This document shows positions 1 to 8,721 of a stretch of DNA of 64,000 bases, piece after piece. Source of the DNA: Rhodobacteraceae bacterium D3-12 (lineage in GTDB: Bacteria > Pseudomonadota > Alphaproteobacteria > Rhodobacterales > Rhodobacteraceae); assembly GCA_025916135.1 (NCBI GenBank), contig CP104793.1, forward strand, positions 248,001-312,000, read 5' to 3'. The position numbers and the translations under genes were made by a program. Every line of letters starts with the position of its first letter. The first letter of the stretch is position 1. The notes beneath the pieces are model-generated. The model was not told where the DNA came from, did not search any database, and was given only the letters and a program-made list of their open reading frames with translations.

Positions 1-1188
1 CGTCATGACGTCACGCGGTTTGCCCAAGTAGTTCAGCATCACATAGGGGTGGACGTTGGTCACGGTGGGGTGGGCAAAGGCGCCGGGGGCTTTGCCGGGT
101 TTCACGGCGGCGTCGATCCAGCCTTTGGAGAAGAACGGCGCGGCGATGTCGGCCATGCGGGGATCAAATCCGGCATAGGCAGACATAACCATTTCCTGAG
201 CTTCGTCCCATGAAACGGTGCGGGGGTCTTCGATCGGCAGGGGCGCGTTGCGGTCCCAGACCTGCATCACGTCAAGACCAAGCCATTTGCGTTTGAGTTC
301 GTAATAGCGGTGGCTGAGCTTGGGGTAGGCGGCGACGACGGCATCGCGCAGGGCCTCGACCACTTCGGCTTCGACATCGTTGGAGAGGTGGCGCGAGGCT
401 TGTGCCGAGGGCATGTTGCGCCAGCGGTCGACGATCTCTTTTTCCTTGGCGAGCGTGTTGTGGACACGGGCAAAGGTTTTGATATTGCCGTTAAAAACGC
501 GGGCCAACTCTTGAGCGGCCTCTTCGCGTTTGGCGCGGTCGGGGTCGGTCATAAAGTTGGTGGTGCCTTCGATGTTGAAGACCTCACCATCGACAGTGAA
601 CTCAAGCCCGGCGATTGTTTCGTCAAACAGCTTTTCCCACGCGTCGCCGACGGCGCCGAGGTCATGCATGAAGGTCTCAAGCTCGTCCGAAAGCTGATAG
701 GGGCGCATGGCGCGTTGGCGGTCAAGGACGGGTTTGTAGCGGGCGAGGTCGGCGTTGGTCGCGAGTGCGGCGGCGTAGGCGTCTTCGGGGATCTGGTTGA
801 ATTCGAGCCAGTAAAACACAAGCGCCGAGGACGCATTGATGATGCGCTGCTGACAATCGGACATGAACTTGGCGCGGGCCGCATCGGTGGTCAGCTGATA
901 ATAGCGCAGGCCAGCGTAGGACATGATGCGCCCAGCGAGGTTGTCCATCTTTTCGGACCGCTGGATCGAGGTCAGCAGATCGTCGGCGGACAGCGTGGCG
1001 AGCTTGCCCTGATAGTCGGCAGCGAAAGCTTTGGTTTCACCTTCGAACCATTCCATATCGCGCTGAAGCTCAGGGGCGTCGTCGCTGGAATAGAGGTCGG
1101 AGAGATCCCACTCTGGCAGGTTGCCCAGATCCTTGCCCCCTGCGGCGCTGGCGTTGGCATCACGAACGGGGAAGGGGAGATTGAGCAT
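1..1188 (-). CDS. M3-family oligoendopeptidase (PepF type), C-terminal part outside window
   Basis: This is a cytoplasmic zinc metallopeptidase of the thimet/oligoendopeptidase F family, which degrades short peptides. Reading from the ATG at 1188, 396 codons are open to the window edge, beginning MLNLPFPVRDANASAAG and containing the typical N-terminal helical part (LPEWDLSDLYSS near residue 25, RIMSYAGLRYYQL near 90). The last visible residues are YLGKPRDVMT; in the family the HEXXH zinc motif follows almost at once, so the active site is just beyond base 1. The family call rests on the overall sequence, not on the catalytic motif. It lies 102 bp downstream of the hydrolase gene on the same strand. 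Confidence 0.85.
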   Translation of the reverse strand, partial: MLNLPFPVRDANASAAGGKDLGNLPEWDLSDLYSSDDAPELQRDMEWFEGETKAFAADYQGKLATLSADDLLTSIQRSEKMDNLAGRIMSYAGLRYYQLTTDAARAKFMSDCQQRIINASSALVFYWLEFNQIPEDAYAAALATNADLARYKPVLDRQRAMRPYQLSDELETFMHDLGAVGDAWEKLFDETIAGLEFTVDGEVFNIEGTTNFMTDPDRAKREEAAQELARVFNGNIKTFARVHNTLAKEKEIVDRWRNMPSAQASRHLSNDVEAEVVEALRDAVVAAYPKLSHRYYELKRKWLGLDVMQVWDRNAPLPIEDPRTVSWDEAQEMVMSAYAGFDPRMADIAAPFFSKGWIDAAVKPGKAPGAFAHPTVTNVHPYVMLNYLGKPRDVMT

Positions 1189-1290
1189 GTCTGAGACCTT
1201 TCATCACTGCGGTTCGGCAGAGATAAGCTGCGCAGGCGTGTGTCTCAAGGGGAAAGGCCGGTGGTGTCGGCAGTTTTACGCAGGTGCGGT

Positions 1291-2247
1291 TTAGGATTGA
1301 TCCGCCGGGGCGGTCTCGAAAAAGGCCTGCATCCTGTCGTGAAGGCGGGTGCGGGCGGCCGGGCCTTCCATCATGACCTCGTGTTCGCCGGGATCGACCA
1401 TCTCAAGCTGGCCACCGGGCCAACGCGCCATGCGGCTGTGGATGCGCGCAGTGTCGACGATCCGTTCGTTGGATCCCAGAAAGGTGATTGTCGGGCACGC
1501 CGGGCTGTCCATTCGGTCGAGCGCGCGGCATTCGCGCAGGGCTTCGTGGAGCCAGCGCAGGGATGGGCCACCGAGCAGAAGTTCAGGGTGGGCGTCGATC
1601 TGGGCCTTCATATAGTCCCACATCCCTTGATCGGTGGTGAGCATGTTGTCGTCAAACGGCGAGGTTGCGACATAGTTATCGGCGTTGGTGCCGGGGGCGT
1701 AGGCGTGGCCGCGTCCCATGAGGGTGCCGCCCCATGCCAGTGCCCAAGCGGCAGGACGGGTGGCGGGGGCCATGCCGATGCCCCACATCGGGCCGCTGAA
1801 GGCAGCGGCGCGCACGGGCAGACCTTCGAGCAAAGCACGCAGGCCAATGCAGCCGCCCATGGAGTGGGCCACAAGGTAGAAGGGCCGGGGCAAGCCAAGC
1901 GATTCTGCCGCTTTTAGCGCCGCCTTCACATCCTTTTGATAATCGGAAAACCAATGCACATGGCCGGTGGCCGGGTCATCGACAAGCCGGTCGGCGATGC
2001 CTTGCCCGCGCCAGTCTATCGCCAGAGTGGCGAGGCCACGCGCCGCAAATTCGCGCGCGGTGCGACCGTATTTTTCGACATATTCGGTGCGACCGGGAAA
2101 GAGCAGGACGGTGCCTTTGGTGGCGTTGCCCCCGTCGCGGTTCCACACTCCGATGCGAATGCGCACCCCGTCTTCGGCGTTGAGCCAGTAGGCTTCGCCG
2201 CCATCCGGCCCATCGGCCAGATCAGCAAAAAGGGGTGCGCTTTCCAT
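1291..2247 (-). CDS. alpha/beta hydrolase, lysophospholipase/monoacylglycerol lipase-like
   Basis: A 318-residue serine hydrolase of the PldB-like alpha/beta fold. The nucleophile elbow AHSMGG lies at residues 127-132 (Ser129). LLFPGRTEY near 48 is the oxyanion-hole region, and AIDWRGQG near 77 is the usual strand-4 motif. A candidate catalytic His is in GEHEV near residue 286. There is no signal peptide, so it is probably cytoplasmic or loosely membrane-associated. It starts 3 bp after the SCP2-domain gene, suggesting co-transcription and a lipid-related role. The exact substrate cannot be read from sequence. Confidence 0.85.
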   Translation of the reverse strand: MESAPLFADLADGPDGGEAYWLNAEDGVRIRIGVWNRDGGNATKGTVLLFPGRTEYVEKYGRTAREFAARGLATLAIDWRGQGIADRLVDDPATGHVHWFSDYQKDVKAALKAAESLGLPRPFYLVAHSMGGCIGLRALLEGLPVRAAAFSGPMWGIGMAPATRPAAWALAWGGTLMGRGHAYAPGTNADNYVATSPFDDNMLTTDQGMWDYMKAQIDAHPELLLGGPSLRWLHEALRECRALDRMDSPACPTITFLGSNERIVDTARIHSRMARWPGGQLEMVDPGEHEVMMEGPAARTRLHDRMQAFFETAPADQS

Positions 2248-2250
2248 GGT

Positions 2251-2541
2251 TTAGCTCAGAACGCTGCCAAGCTGCATGGCGAGGCCCATGTCGCCATCAA
2301 CGGTCAGTTTGCCGGACATGAAAGCAGCGGTCGGGTTCAGGTCGCCTTCCATGATCGACTGGAAGGTTTCGGCGTCGGCCGTCATGGTGACTTCGGCCGG
2401 ATCATCGCTTGCGCGGGCACCGTCGCCGTCGATGATGATAGCCCCTTCGCCTTCGATCACGAATTTCGCGGTCGAGGAGAACCCGTCGTCGCCCATTTTT
2501 GCATTCAGGGCGCTGACTGCGCCGTCAATAATATCGCTCAT
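2251..2541 (-). CDS. SCP2 sterol-binding domain protein
   Basis: A 96-residue protein made of a single SCP-2-like lipid-binding domain: the repeated strand pattern KFVIEGEGAIIIDGDG, then the amphipathic segment with AETFQSIMEGDLNPTAAFM and KLTVDGDMGLAMQL, is characteristic. Such stand-alone SCP2 proteins bind acyl chains or other hydrophobic ligands. It is the first gene of a minus-strand unit with the hydrolase, and its 71-bp upstream gap is shared with the divergent TPR gene. Confidence 0.88.
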   Translation of the reverse strand: MSDIIDGAVSALNAKMGDDGFSSTAKFVIEGEGAIIIDGDGARASDDPAEVTMTADAETFQSIMEGDLNPTAAFMSGKLTVDGDMGLAMQLGSVLS

Positions 2542-2612
2542 GACAATTTGCCTTTCTTAAGCTCACCGGGGGCTGACAATTCAGCAATCGGCGCGTTACA
2601 CTCAGGGTTACT

Positions 2613-3266
2613 ATGAGCATTCATTCGGTCAACCTCAAACTTATCGTCGCGGCAACTATAGCGTTTGCCGGTTTTTCGCCGGCAGTTATGTCGTCGACGG
2701 CCTTTGCGCAGGCTCAAGGGCCGATGCCGCAAGCGCCTGACGTTGCGCCGGAAATGCCAAAGGTGGCGACGCCGGAGGGCGCGCCGCCTGTAGCTTCGGC
2801 GGATGAGCTTTATGACCAGCTTAAATCGGCGGATGAGGCCGGCGCGGCACGGATCGAGCGGGAAATCGAGATGCTGCGCGCACGCTCGGGCTCTCCGGCG
2901 ATGGATTTGCTTTTGACGCGTGGGCTCAAGGCGCTTGAGGAAAAGCAATACGGCCTTGCGATTGAGCATTTTACGGCGCTGACCGATCATGCGCCGGAGT
3001 TTGCCGAAGGGTGGTATGGCCGGGCGCAGGCTCTTGCCTTTTCCGAGCGACCGGGACCGGCGGTTGCGGATTTGCAGCGCGTGTTGATGCTGAACCCGCG
3101 TCATTACGATGCGCTCTATGGGCTTGGCACCCTGTTTGAGCAGATCGAACAGCCGAATGAGGCTTATGATGCGTATAAGCTTGTGCTTGAGATGCATCCG
3201 CATCATCAAGAGGCGCGCCAAAGGGTGCAATACCTTGAACGCAGTGTGAACGGCACCCAACTCTGA
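2613..3266 (+). CDS. exported tetratricopeptide-repeat protein
   Basis: A 217-residue protein with an N-terminal signal peptide (hydrophobic run about residues 8-30, likely cleavage after AFA near 33), a Pro/Ala-rich linker to about residue 65, then helical TPR units from about residue 100 to 205 (LKALEEKQYGLAIEHFTALT, FAEGWYGRAQALAFSE, HYDALYGLGTLFEQIEQPNEAY). TPRs mediate protein contacts; the protein is expected in the periplasm. It is 28 bp upstream of the helicase gene. Function unknown. Confidence 0.8.
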   Translation: MSIHSVNLKLIVAATIAFAGFSPAVMSSTAFAQAQGPMPQAPDVAPEMPKVATPEGAPPVASADELYDQLKSADEAGAARIEREIEMLRARSGSPAMDLLLTRGLKALEEKQYGLAIEHFTALTDHAPEFAEGWYGRAQALAFSERPGPAVADLQRVLMLNPRHYDALYGLGTLFEQIEQPNEAYDAYKLVLEMHPHHQEARQRVQYLERSVNGTQL

Positions 3267-3294
3267 ACGCCATATCCGAAGGGCAGTAAGACAG

Positions 3295-6093
3295 ATGACC
3301 GGAGACCGGCGGATTGTTGCGGTGCTTGGCCCGACCAACACCGGCAAGACCCACTACGCGATTGAGCGTATGCTGGGCTATCGCAGTGGGATCATCGGCC
3401 TGCCGCTGCGCCTGTTGGCGCGAGAGGTGTATGACCGGATCGTGCGGGCGCGGGGGCCGGGGGTTGTTGCGCTTGTCACCGGCGAAGAGCGGATCGTGCC
3501 GGAACGCACGCAATATTGGGTCTGCACGGTTGAGGCGATGCCCGAAGGGATGGCCGCGGATTTTGTCGGGATCGACGAAATCCAGCTCTGCGCCGACCCG
3601 GAGCGTGGGCATGTTTTTACCGACAGATTGCTGAATGCGCGCGGGTTTCACGAGACCGTTTTTATGGGGTCGGACACGATGCGCGGGCCGATCCGCAAGC
3701 TGGTGCCAGAGGTGACGTTCGTTGGCCGCGAGCGGATGAGCCAGCTGACTTATACCGGATCGAAAAAGATCAGCCGGATGAAACCGCGCAGCGCGATTGT
3801 CGGGTTTTCGGTTGATAACGTCTATGCCATCGCCGAATTGCTGCGCCGCCAGAGGGGCGGGGCGGCGGTTGTGATGGGCGCGCTGTCGCCACGCACGCGC
3901 AATGCGCAGGTCGAGATGTACCAGTCGGGCGAGGTTGATTTTCTGGTTGCGACGGATGCGATCGGGATGGGGCTTAACCTTGATATCGACCATGTTGCCT
4001 TTTCCGCGCTGAGTAAGTTCGACGGGCGGCGGATGCGCAACCTTGCGCCCAATGAGTTGGCCCAGATTGCCGGGCGCGCGGGGCGCGGAATGAGCGATGG
4101 CAGTTTCGGTGTCACCGGTGAAGCGCCGGAATTGCCCGGCGAGGTGGCCGAGGCGATTATGGGGCATCAGTTCATGCCGATCCGCAAGCTGCAATGGCGC
4201 AATTCGCGGCTTCAGTTCGGGAGGCTTGATGCTCTGATCCGCTCGCTCGAGGAAAAGCCGCAAGACGAAATGTTCGTCAAAGTGCGCGACTCTGATGACC
4301 TTATGACGTTGAAAACACTGTCCGAAGAGGCGGAAGTTCGCGCACGCGCCAGCGACGCCGCGTCGGTCAGGTTGCTATGGGATGTCTGCCGAATCCCCGA
4401 TTTTCGCGGCATTAGCCACGCCGAGCATAGCGGCATGTTAGAGCGGATTTTCAACTATTTACACGAGCTTGGCCGCATCCCGGAGGATTGGTTTGCGGGT
4501 CAGGTGAGCCGAATTGACCGTGTTGATGGCGACATTGACACATTATCGAAACGTCTGGCCTTTATCCGCACATGGACCTATGTCGCTCAGCGAAAAGGGT
4601 GGTTACAAGACGAAGAGCATTGGCGCGGGGAGACCCGCGGGGTAGAAGACCGCTTGTCGGATGCGCTTCACGGCGCGCTGACGCAAAGATTCGTGGACCG
4701 GCGCACAAGTGTGTTGTTGCGGCGGCTCAAGCAGAAGGAGGCCATGGTGGCCGAGGTAAATGACAAAGGTGAAGTGACGGTTGAAGGCCATGTGGTGGGC
4801 CGTCTTGAAGGGTTTCGTTTTGCCGCCGAAAAGGGCGAAGGAGCCGAGGAAACCAAGACGCTGAAACAGGCGGGAATGCAGGCGTTGGTGCCACATTTCA
4901 ATCTGCGCGCCGACCGGTTCTATAACGCGCCGGATACCGAGATCGACTTTACCGAACAAGGTGGGTTGATGTGGGGCGAGCATGCGGTGGGCAAGCTTGT
5001 CGCCGGGGCGGAGCCGCTTAAGCCAAGCGTGCAGGCCTTTGTTGATGAGGAAGCGGGCGACGAGGTGATCCAGAAGGTCACGCGCCGCTTGCAACATTTC
5101 ATCGACCGCAAGGTCGCCACCTTGTTCGAACCGCTGCTGAACCTTGCGCGTGACGAAGAGTTGCAGGGGCTGGCGCGCGGGTTCGCATTTCAGCTGAGCG
5201 AAGCTTTCGGGATCATCGCGCGTGATGCGGTGGCCGAAGACGTCAAGGCGCTGGATCAAGACGCGCGCGGATCGCTGCGCAAACATGGCGTGCGGTTCGG
5301 GCAGTTCACGATTTTCATGCCGTTGCTGCTTAAGCCAGCGCCGACGCGGTTGCGGTTGGTTTTGTGGTCGCTTTCCAAGGGGTTGGATATCTTCCCGGAA
5401 TCGCCGCCACCGGGTCTGGTGACCGTGCCTGCGCCCAAGGATGCCGAGCCGGGTGTCGACCGGATGTGTGGCTATCGCGCCGCCGGAGAGCGGGCCATTC
5501 GCATTGATATGCTGGAACGGTTGGCAGACATGCTGCGCAGTGAGAACAGCCGCGCAGGGTTCGAGGCGAATCCGGATATGCTGTCGATCAGCGGTCTGAC
5601 GCTCGAGCAATTTGCCGATTTGATGCAAGGGCTTGGCTATAAAGCCGAAAAGGGCGAGCGCCCGAAGGTCAAGAAAGCCCCCGAAGGTGTCGCCGCGACA
5701 GAGCCGAACGCGACCGAGTCTAAGCCGGAAACGCCCGAAGCTGAGGCGGAAAGCGCCGAGGCGGTGACGGAGCAAGCGCCGGTTGAAGTGCCTGTCGAAA
5801 CACCTGCAGACGGGGCTGGTGAAGCCCCTGTGGCGGAAGAGGCGGAGGTGTTTTACACCTTTACCTGGGGAGGGCAGCGTGGCCCGCGCCGGAACGCAGG
5901 GGGCGCTGCCGACGGCAAGCCGCGCGGGCAGGGCAAACCCCGTGGCAAGCCACAAGGCAAAGGCAAGCCGCGCCGCGAACAAGGCAAACCGCAAGGGGCG
6001 CGCCGGTTTGAGGCCAAGCCCGAGAAGAAAGACAAGATCGACCCCGACAACCCCTTCGCTGCGGCGCTTATGGGGCTGAAAGACAAGAGCTGA
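3295..6093 (+). CDS. SUV3-type DEAD/DEAH-like RNA helicase
   Basis: A 932-residue superfamily 2 helicase. Walker A is GPTNTGKT at residues 12-19; the Walker B/motif II box is DEIQ at 94-97. The C-terminal helicase domain carries ATDAIGMGLNLDID near 220 and QIAGRAGRG near 258, as in the mitochondrial/alphaproteobacterial SUV3 group. The C-terminal 150 residues are low-complexity: Glu/Pro/Ala-rich, then a Lys/Arg/Gly/Pro basic tail, a common RNA-binding arrangement. It is followed after 3 bp by the S4-domain gene hslR, which fits an RNA-processing or ribosome-related job. Substrate RNA unknown. Confidence 0.88.
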   Translation: MTGDRRIVAVLGPTNTGKTHYAIERMLGYRSGIIGLPLRLLAREVYDRIVRARGPGVVALVTGEERIVPERTQYWVCTVEAMPEGMAADFVGIDEIQLCADPERGHVFTDRLLNARGFHETVFMGSDTMRGPIRKLVPEVTFVGRERMSQLTYTGSKKISRMKPRSAIVGFSVDNVYAIAELLRRQRGGAAVVMGALSPRTRNAQVEMYQSGEVDFLVATDAIGMGLNLDIDHVAFSALSKFDGRRMRNLAPNELAQIAGRAGRGMSDGSFGVTGEAPELPGEVAEAIMGHQFMPIRKLQWRNSRLQFGRLDALIRSLEEKPQDEMFVKVRDSDDLMTLKTLSEEAEVRARASDAASVRLLWDVCRIPDFRGISHAEHSGMLERIFNYLHELGRIPEDWFAGQVSRIDRVDGDIDTLSKRLAFIRTWTYVAQRKGWLQDEEHWRGETRGVEDRLSDALHGALTQRFVDRRTSVLLRRLKQKEAMVAEVNDKGEVTVEGHVVGRLEGFRFAAEKGEGAEETKTLKQAGMQALVPHFNLRADRFYNAPDTEIDFTEQGGLMWGEHAVGKLVAGAEPLKPSVQAFVDEEAGDEVIQKVTRRLQHFIDRKVATLFEPLLNLARDEELQGLARGFAFQLSEAFGIIARDAVAEDVKALDQDARGSLRKHGVRFGQFTIFMPLLLKPAPTRLRLVLWSLSKGLDIFPESPPPGLVTVPAPKDAEPGVDRMCGYRAAGERAIRIDMLERLADMLRSENSRAGFEANPDMLSISGLTLEQFADLMQGLGYKAEKGERPKVKKAPEGVAATEPNATESKPETPEAEAESAEAVTEQAPVEVPVETPADGAGEAPVAEEAEVFYTFTWGGQRGPRRNAGGAADGKPRGQGKPRGKPQGKGKPRREQGKPQGARRFEAKPEKKDKIDPDNPFAAALMGLKDKS

Positions 6094-6096
6094 CCC

Positions 6097-6471
6097 TTGG
6101 CGGACGGACCCGAAAAAATCCGTCTGGACAAGTGGTTGTGGTTCGCGCGGTTTTTCAAATCGCGCGGGCTGGCAGCGAAAACCGTTTCGGCGGGGCATGT
6201 GAGGGTGAACGGCGAAAAGGCCGCGAAACCCGCCCATGCGGTCGGGCCGGATGACGTTTTGACCTTTGCCCAGGCGCGCCGTATCCGGGTGGTTCGGGTG
6301 GTTGCGGCAGGGACGCGGCGCGGTCCGGCAGCCGAGGCGCAGACGCTCTATGATGATCTGACCCCGCCGGAAGAAGCACCAGAGCCGGTGCCGCCGCGCG
6401 TCGGGGCGCGGCCGACCAAGCGGGACCGGCGCACAATGGATGCATTTCGCGCCACTGGTGACGAGGATTGA
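6097..6471 (+). CDS. hslR: RNA-binding S4 domain protein, heat-shock protein 15 type
   Basis: A 124-residue protein with the S4 RNA-binding domain at about residues 8-55 (IRLDKWLWFARFFKSR, GHVRVNGEKAAKPA). In E. coli Hsp15 binds 50S subunits carrying nascent chains. The start is taken as TTG at 6097 because the conserved DKWLW segment begins only ten residues in and there is no ATG before it. The tail is basic and Pro-rich. It lies 3 bp after the helicase gene, so it is almost certainly co-translated with it. Confidence 0.87.
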   Translation: MADGPEKIRLDKWLWFARFFKSRGLAAKTVSAGHVRVNGEKAAKPAHAVGPDDVLTFAQARRIRVVRVVAAGTRRGPAAEAQTLYDDLTPPEEAPEPVPPRVGARPTKRDRRTMDAFRATGDED

Positions 6472-6554
6472 CCGCAGCGGCACGAGAGATGCTTGAATGA
6501 TCTGCGCGACTGAATTAGCTAGGTCAAAACACCGATAAAGACGGATCCCGTTTA

Positions 6555-6893
6555 ATGACCTATGTCGTCATCGATAACTGCATCGCCTGCAAATACACCG
6601 ATTGTGTGGAAGTTTGCCCCGTAGATTGTTTCTATGAGGGAGAGAACATGCTGGTGATCCACCCGGACGAATGCATTGATTGTGGCGTCTGTGAGCCAGA
6701 ATGCCCGGCCGATGCGATCCGCCCGGACACCGAGCCGGAGATGGATAAGTGGGTTGAATTCAATCGGAAATATTCCGAGATGTGGCCTGTTATCATCGAG
6801 AAAAAAGATCAGCTTCCTGATGCGGAAGAACGCGATGGCGAGGCTGACAAGCTGAACAAATACTTCTCGGAGGCCCCCGGCGAGGGGAGCTGA
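6555..6893 (+). CDS. fdxA: 7Fe ferredoxin FdxA
   Basis: A 112-residue ferredoxin with two iron-sulfur cluster motifs: [14 protein letters not shown] (Cys 9, 12, 17, 21) and [12 protein letters not shown] (about residues 38-49). The first motif spacing matches the [3Fe-4S]/[4Fe-4S] FdxA family, including the C-terminal extension of roughly 50 residues after the second cluster. It is a cytoplasmic electron carrier. An 83-bp gap separates it from hslR, so it may have its own promoter. Confidence 0.95.
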   Translation: MTYVVIDNCIACKYTDCVEVCPVDCFYEGENMLVIHPDECIDCGVCEPECPADAIRPDTEPEMDKWVEFNRKYSEMWPVIIEKKDQLPDAEERDGEADKLNKYFSEAPGEGS

Positions 6894-7208
6894 CGTAGCA
6901 GACGCTCGGGCCCTTCGCGGACCGATTGCGGGCTGTGATAGACGTGGGATAAACGGCGAAAAGCCCTTGTTTTTCGGGGGCTTCGCCGGTGTTTGCGCCA
7001 TTGCGCTTTTTAAGTGGCGCGATTCGTGTTATACTCCTGTCATAAATGAAGAAAACTGCTTGATACCATCCATCTTGAACCGCGCGTCCTGCGGCTCTGT
7101 GGGTGGTTTTGTTTGCTCTATGGATCTGTTTGCTATGGGTTTTTCCTGTGGCGCGCAACGATGGCGGCGAAGGTAGGGGTTCTTCTGGGATGCTAAGGAT
7201 AGAACTGC
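6894..7208 (+). other. intergenic region fdxA-carD (315 bp)
   Basis: No gene seen. At 6957-6989 an imperfect hairpin (GCGAAAAGCCC pairing with GGGGGCTTCGC around a T-rich loop) could end the fdxA transcript. The sequence around 7028-7036 (GTTATACTC) resembles a -10 element and may begin the carD transcript; this is weak evidence. A short open frame in this gap (69 codons) has no recognisable features. Confidence 0.4.
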
Positions 7209-7718
7209 ATGAGCAAGTCGAAGAAACCGGAATTCCGGCCGAATGAATTTGTTGTGTATCCGGCCCATGGCGTGGGTCAGATCGTGTCGATCGAGAAACA
7301 GGAAGTGGCCGGGTTTGAGCTGGAACTTTTTGTGATCTCGTTCGAGAAGGACAAGATGACCCTGCGGGTGCCGACGCACAAGGCGACCGAGATCGGGATG
7401 CGCGGGCTGTCGAGCCCGGACGTGGTGAGCCAAGCGATGAAAACGCTTAAGGGCAAGGCGCGGGTCAAGCGGGCGATGTGGTCGCGTCGGGCGCAGGAAT
7501 ACGAGCAAAAGATCAACTCGGGCGATTTGATCGCGATTGCCGAAGTGGTGCGCGATTTGCACCGCAACGACGACCAGCGCGAGCAGAGCTATTCCGAGCG
7601 CCAGCTTTATGAAGCGGCTTTGGAACGGTTGACGCGCGAAGTGGCGGCCGTGGCGGGAGGTGACGAGGTTGCCGCCGCCAAGCAGGTGGATGAGGTGCTT
7701 TTGGCGCGCGCTGCCTGA
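7209..7718 (+). CDS. carD: CarD-family transcriptional regulator
   Basis: A 169-residue protein with the CarD/TRCF RNA-polymerase-interacting domain at about residues 10-70 (FVVYPAHGVGQIVSIE, FVISFEKDKMTLRVP) followed by a helical DNA-binding domain (MWSRRAQEYEQKINSG, IAEVVRDLHR). CarD binds the RNAP beta subunit and stabilises open complexes. The ATG at 7209 matches the normal family start. It is monocistronic, closed by the terminator at 7744. Confidence 0.93.
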   Translation: MSKSKKPEFRPNEFVVYPAHGVGQIVSIEKQEVAGFELELFVISFEKDKMTLRVPTHKATEIGMRGLSSPDVVSQAMKTLKGKARVKRAMWSRRAQEYEQKINSGDLIAIAEVVRDLHRNDDQREQSYSERQLYEAALERLTREVAAVAGGDEVAAAKQVDEVLLARAA

Positions 7719-7743
7719 GGCGTCAGATCATTTGAGAATTGGG

Positions 7744-7778
7744 GAACCGCGTCCGGTGTTGGGCGCGGTTTTTCTTTT
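7744..7778 (+). terminator. rho-independent terminator of carD
   Basis: A GC-rich stem (AACCGCGTCC / GGGCGCGGTT) with a short loop is directly followed by TTTCTTTT. It begins 26 bp after the carD stop. Confidence 0.8.
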
Positions 7779-7807
7779 GCTATGGTGTGGGGTGTGGGCC
7801 GCCCCAC

Positions 7808-7842
7808 GCCGACAGCGCCCACCCACCCGCCCCGCTGTCGGC
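7808..7842. repeat. 10-bp perfect inverted repeat enclosing a C-rich tract
   Basis: GCCGACAGCG (7808-7817) pairs with CGCTGTCGGC (7833-7842). The loop is CCC-A-CCC-A-CCC-G-CCC, so the minus strand could form a G-quadruplex. It sits between carD and the 3' end of cobS (convergent) and may act as a bidirectional transcript end. Confidence 0.6.
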
Positions 7843-7887
7843 GGGGGGCTTTGAGCATGGGTGTGTTTGGCCCAGCAAGAGAGCCGG

Positions 7888-8642
7888 TTAAAGCAGGGCC
7901 GAAAGCGCGAGAAGTGTTGCGATTTCAGTAATTTGCTGGGTTGCGCCGAGGGTGTCCCCGGTTTGGCCACCGATTTTGGCTTGGGCGATTTTGGCGCAGG
8001 CAAGGGTGGTGAGGGCCGCGATGGGGAGGAGCCAAAGGGCGCTCCAACCGGTGAGCAGGATCGTGGCGAGGGTGGCGATGGCGAGGGCGATAAGCAGCGT
8101 GGCGGCAGAGGGGCGACCGGTGTGGGCGGAGAGGCCGTTGCTGCGCGCGTTGGGCAGGGCGCACATCACGGCGGGCATGGCCGCGCGGGAGAGGGCGGCG
8201 GCGGTAAAGAGCGCGACGGCGAGGTGATCGGCGAGGGCGACAAGCGCGGCGCCACGCAATCCGAGAGAGAGGATGAGGGCGAGCGTGCCATAGCTGCCGA
8301 TGGCGCTGTCCTTCATAATCTCCAACCGGCGGGCAGGGGTGGTGCCGCCCCAGAAGCCATCAGCGACATCGGCGAGCCCGTCCTCGTGCAGCGCGCCGGT
8401 TTGGATGACCATCAGCGCCAGTGCCAGAAGGGCGGCGATTTCCGGTTTTATGCCAATGGCTTGCGCACTTAGCGCCAGAAGGGTTGCCAGTCCGGCGAGG
8501 GCAAGGCCGACGAGGGCCAGCACCATGCGGTGCGCGCGCCGCGTGACAAGGCCGCGTTTGAGGCGCGCAAAGGCCAGCGGCTGAGCAGGCTCAGCGCGGC
8601 GGGAAAATCGGTTGCGTGTAACAGGGGCTCGCTTGCGCGCAT
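7888..8642 (-). pseudogene. cobS: adenosylcobinamide-GDP ribazoletransferase CobS, reading frame broken by one base
   Basis: CobS is the membrane enzyme joining adenosylcobinamide-GDP and alpha-ribazole in the last steps of B12 synthesis. The family motif HEDGLADVADGFWGG and MKDSAIGSYG are present, with several membrane helices. The true N-terminus is in another frame: from the ATG at 8642 it reads MRASEPLLHATDFPAALSLL and on through RGARTAWCWP, then must shift at about 8514-8516 (a GGG run on the plus strand) to continue LVGLALAGLATLL. Adding one base restores 251 codons, the normal length. The frame that is open further upstream (to 8706) is not homologous there. Divergent from cobT. Confidence 0.85.
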
Positions 8643-8721
8643 GGTCCTGTCCTTTTGAGGCCTTGTCGGGCGGGGTGGAAGCGTTAAACACGTCCCGCAG
8701 GATCAACGCAACGGGGATAAC

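Noticed and set aside
4603-6483. 626-codon open frame antisense to the helicase
   Set aside because: No family features; a codon-bias shadow of the helicase and hslR genes.
7888-8706. cobS as one intact 272-residue protein starting at 8706
   Set aside because: The first 60 residues in that frame do not match CobS, while another frame from 8642 does, so a frame break is a better explanation.
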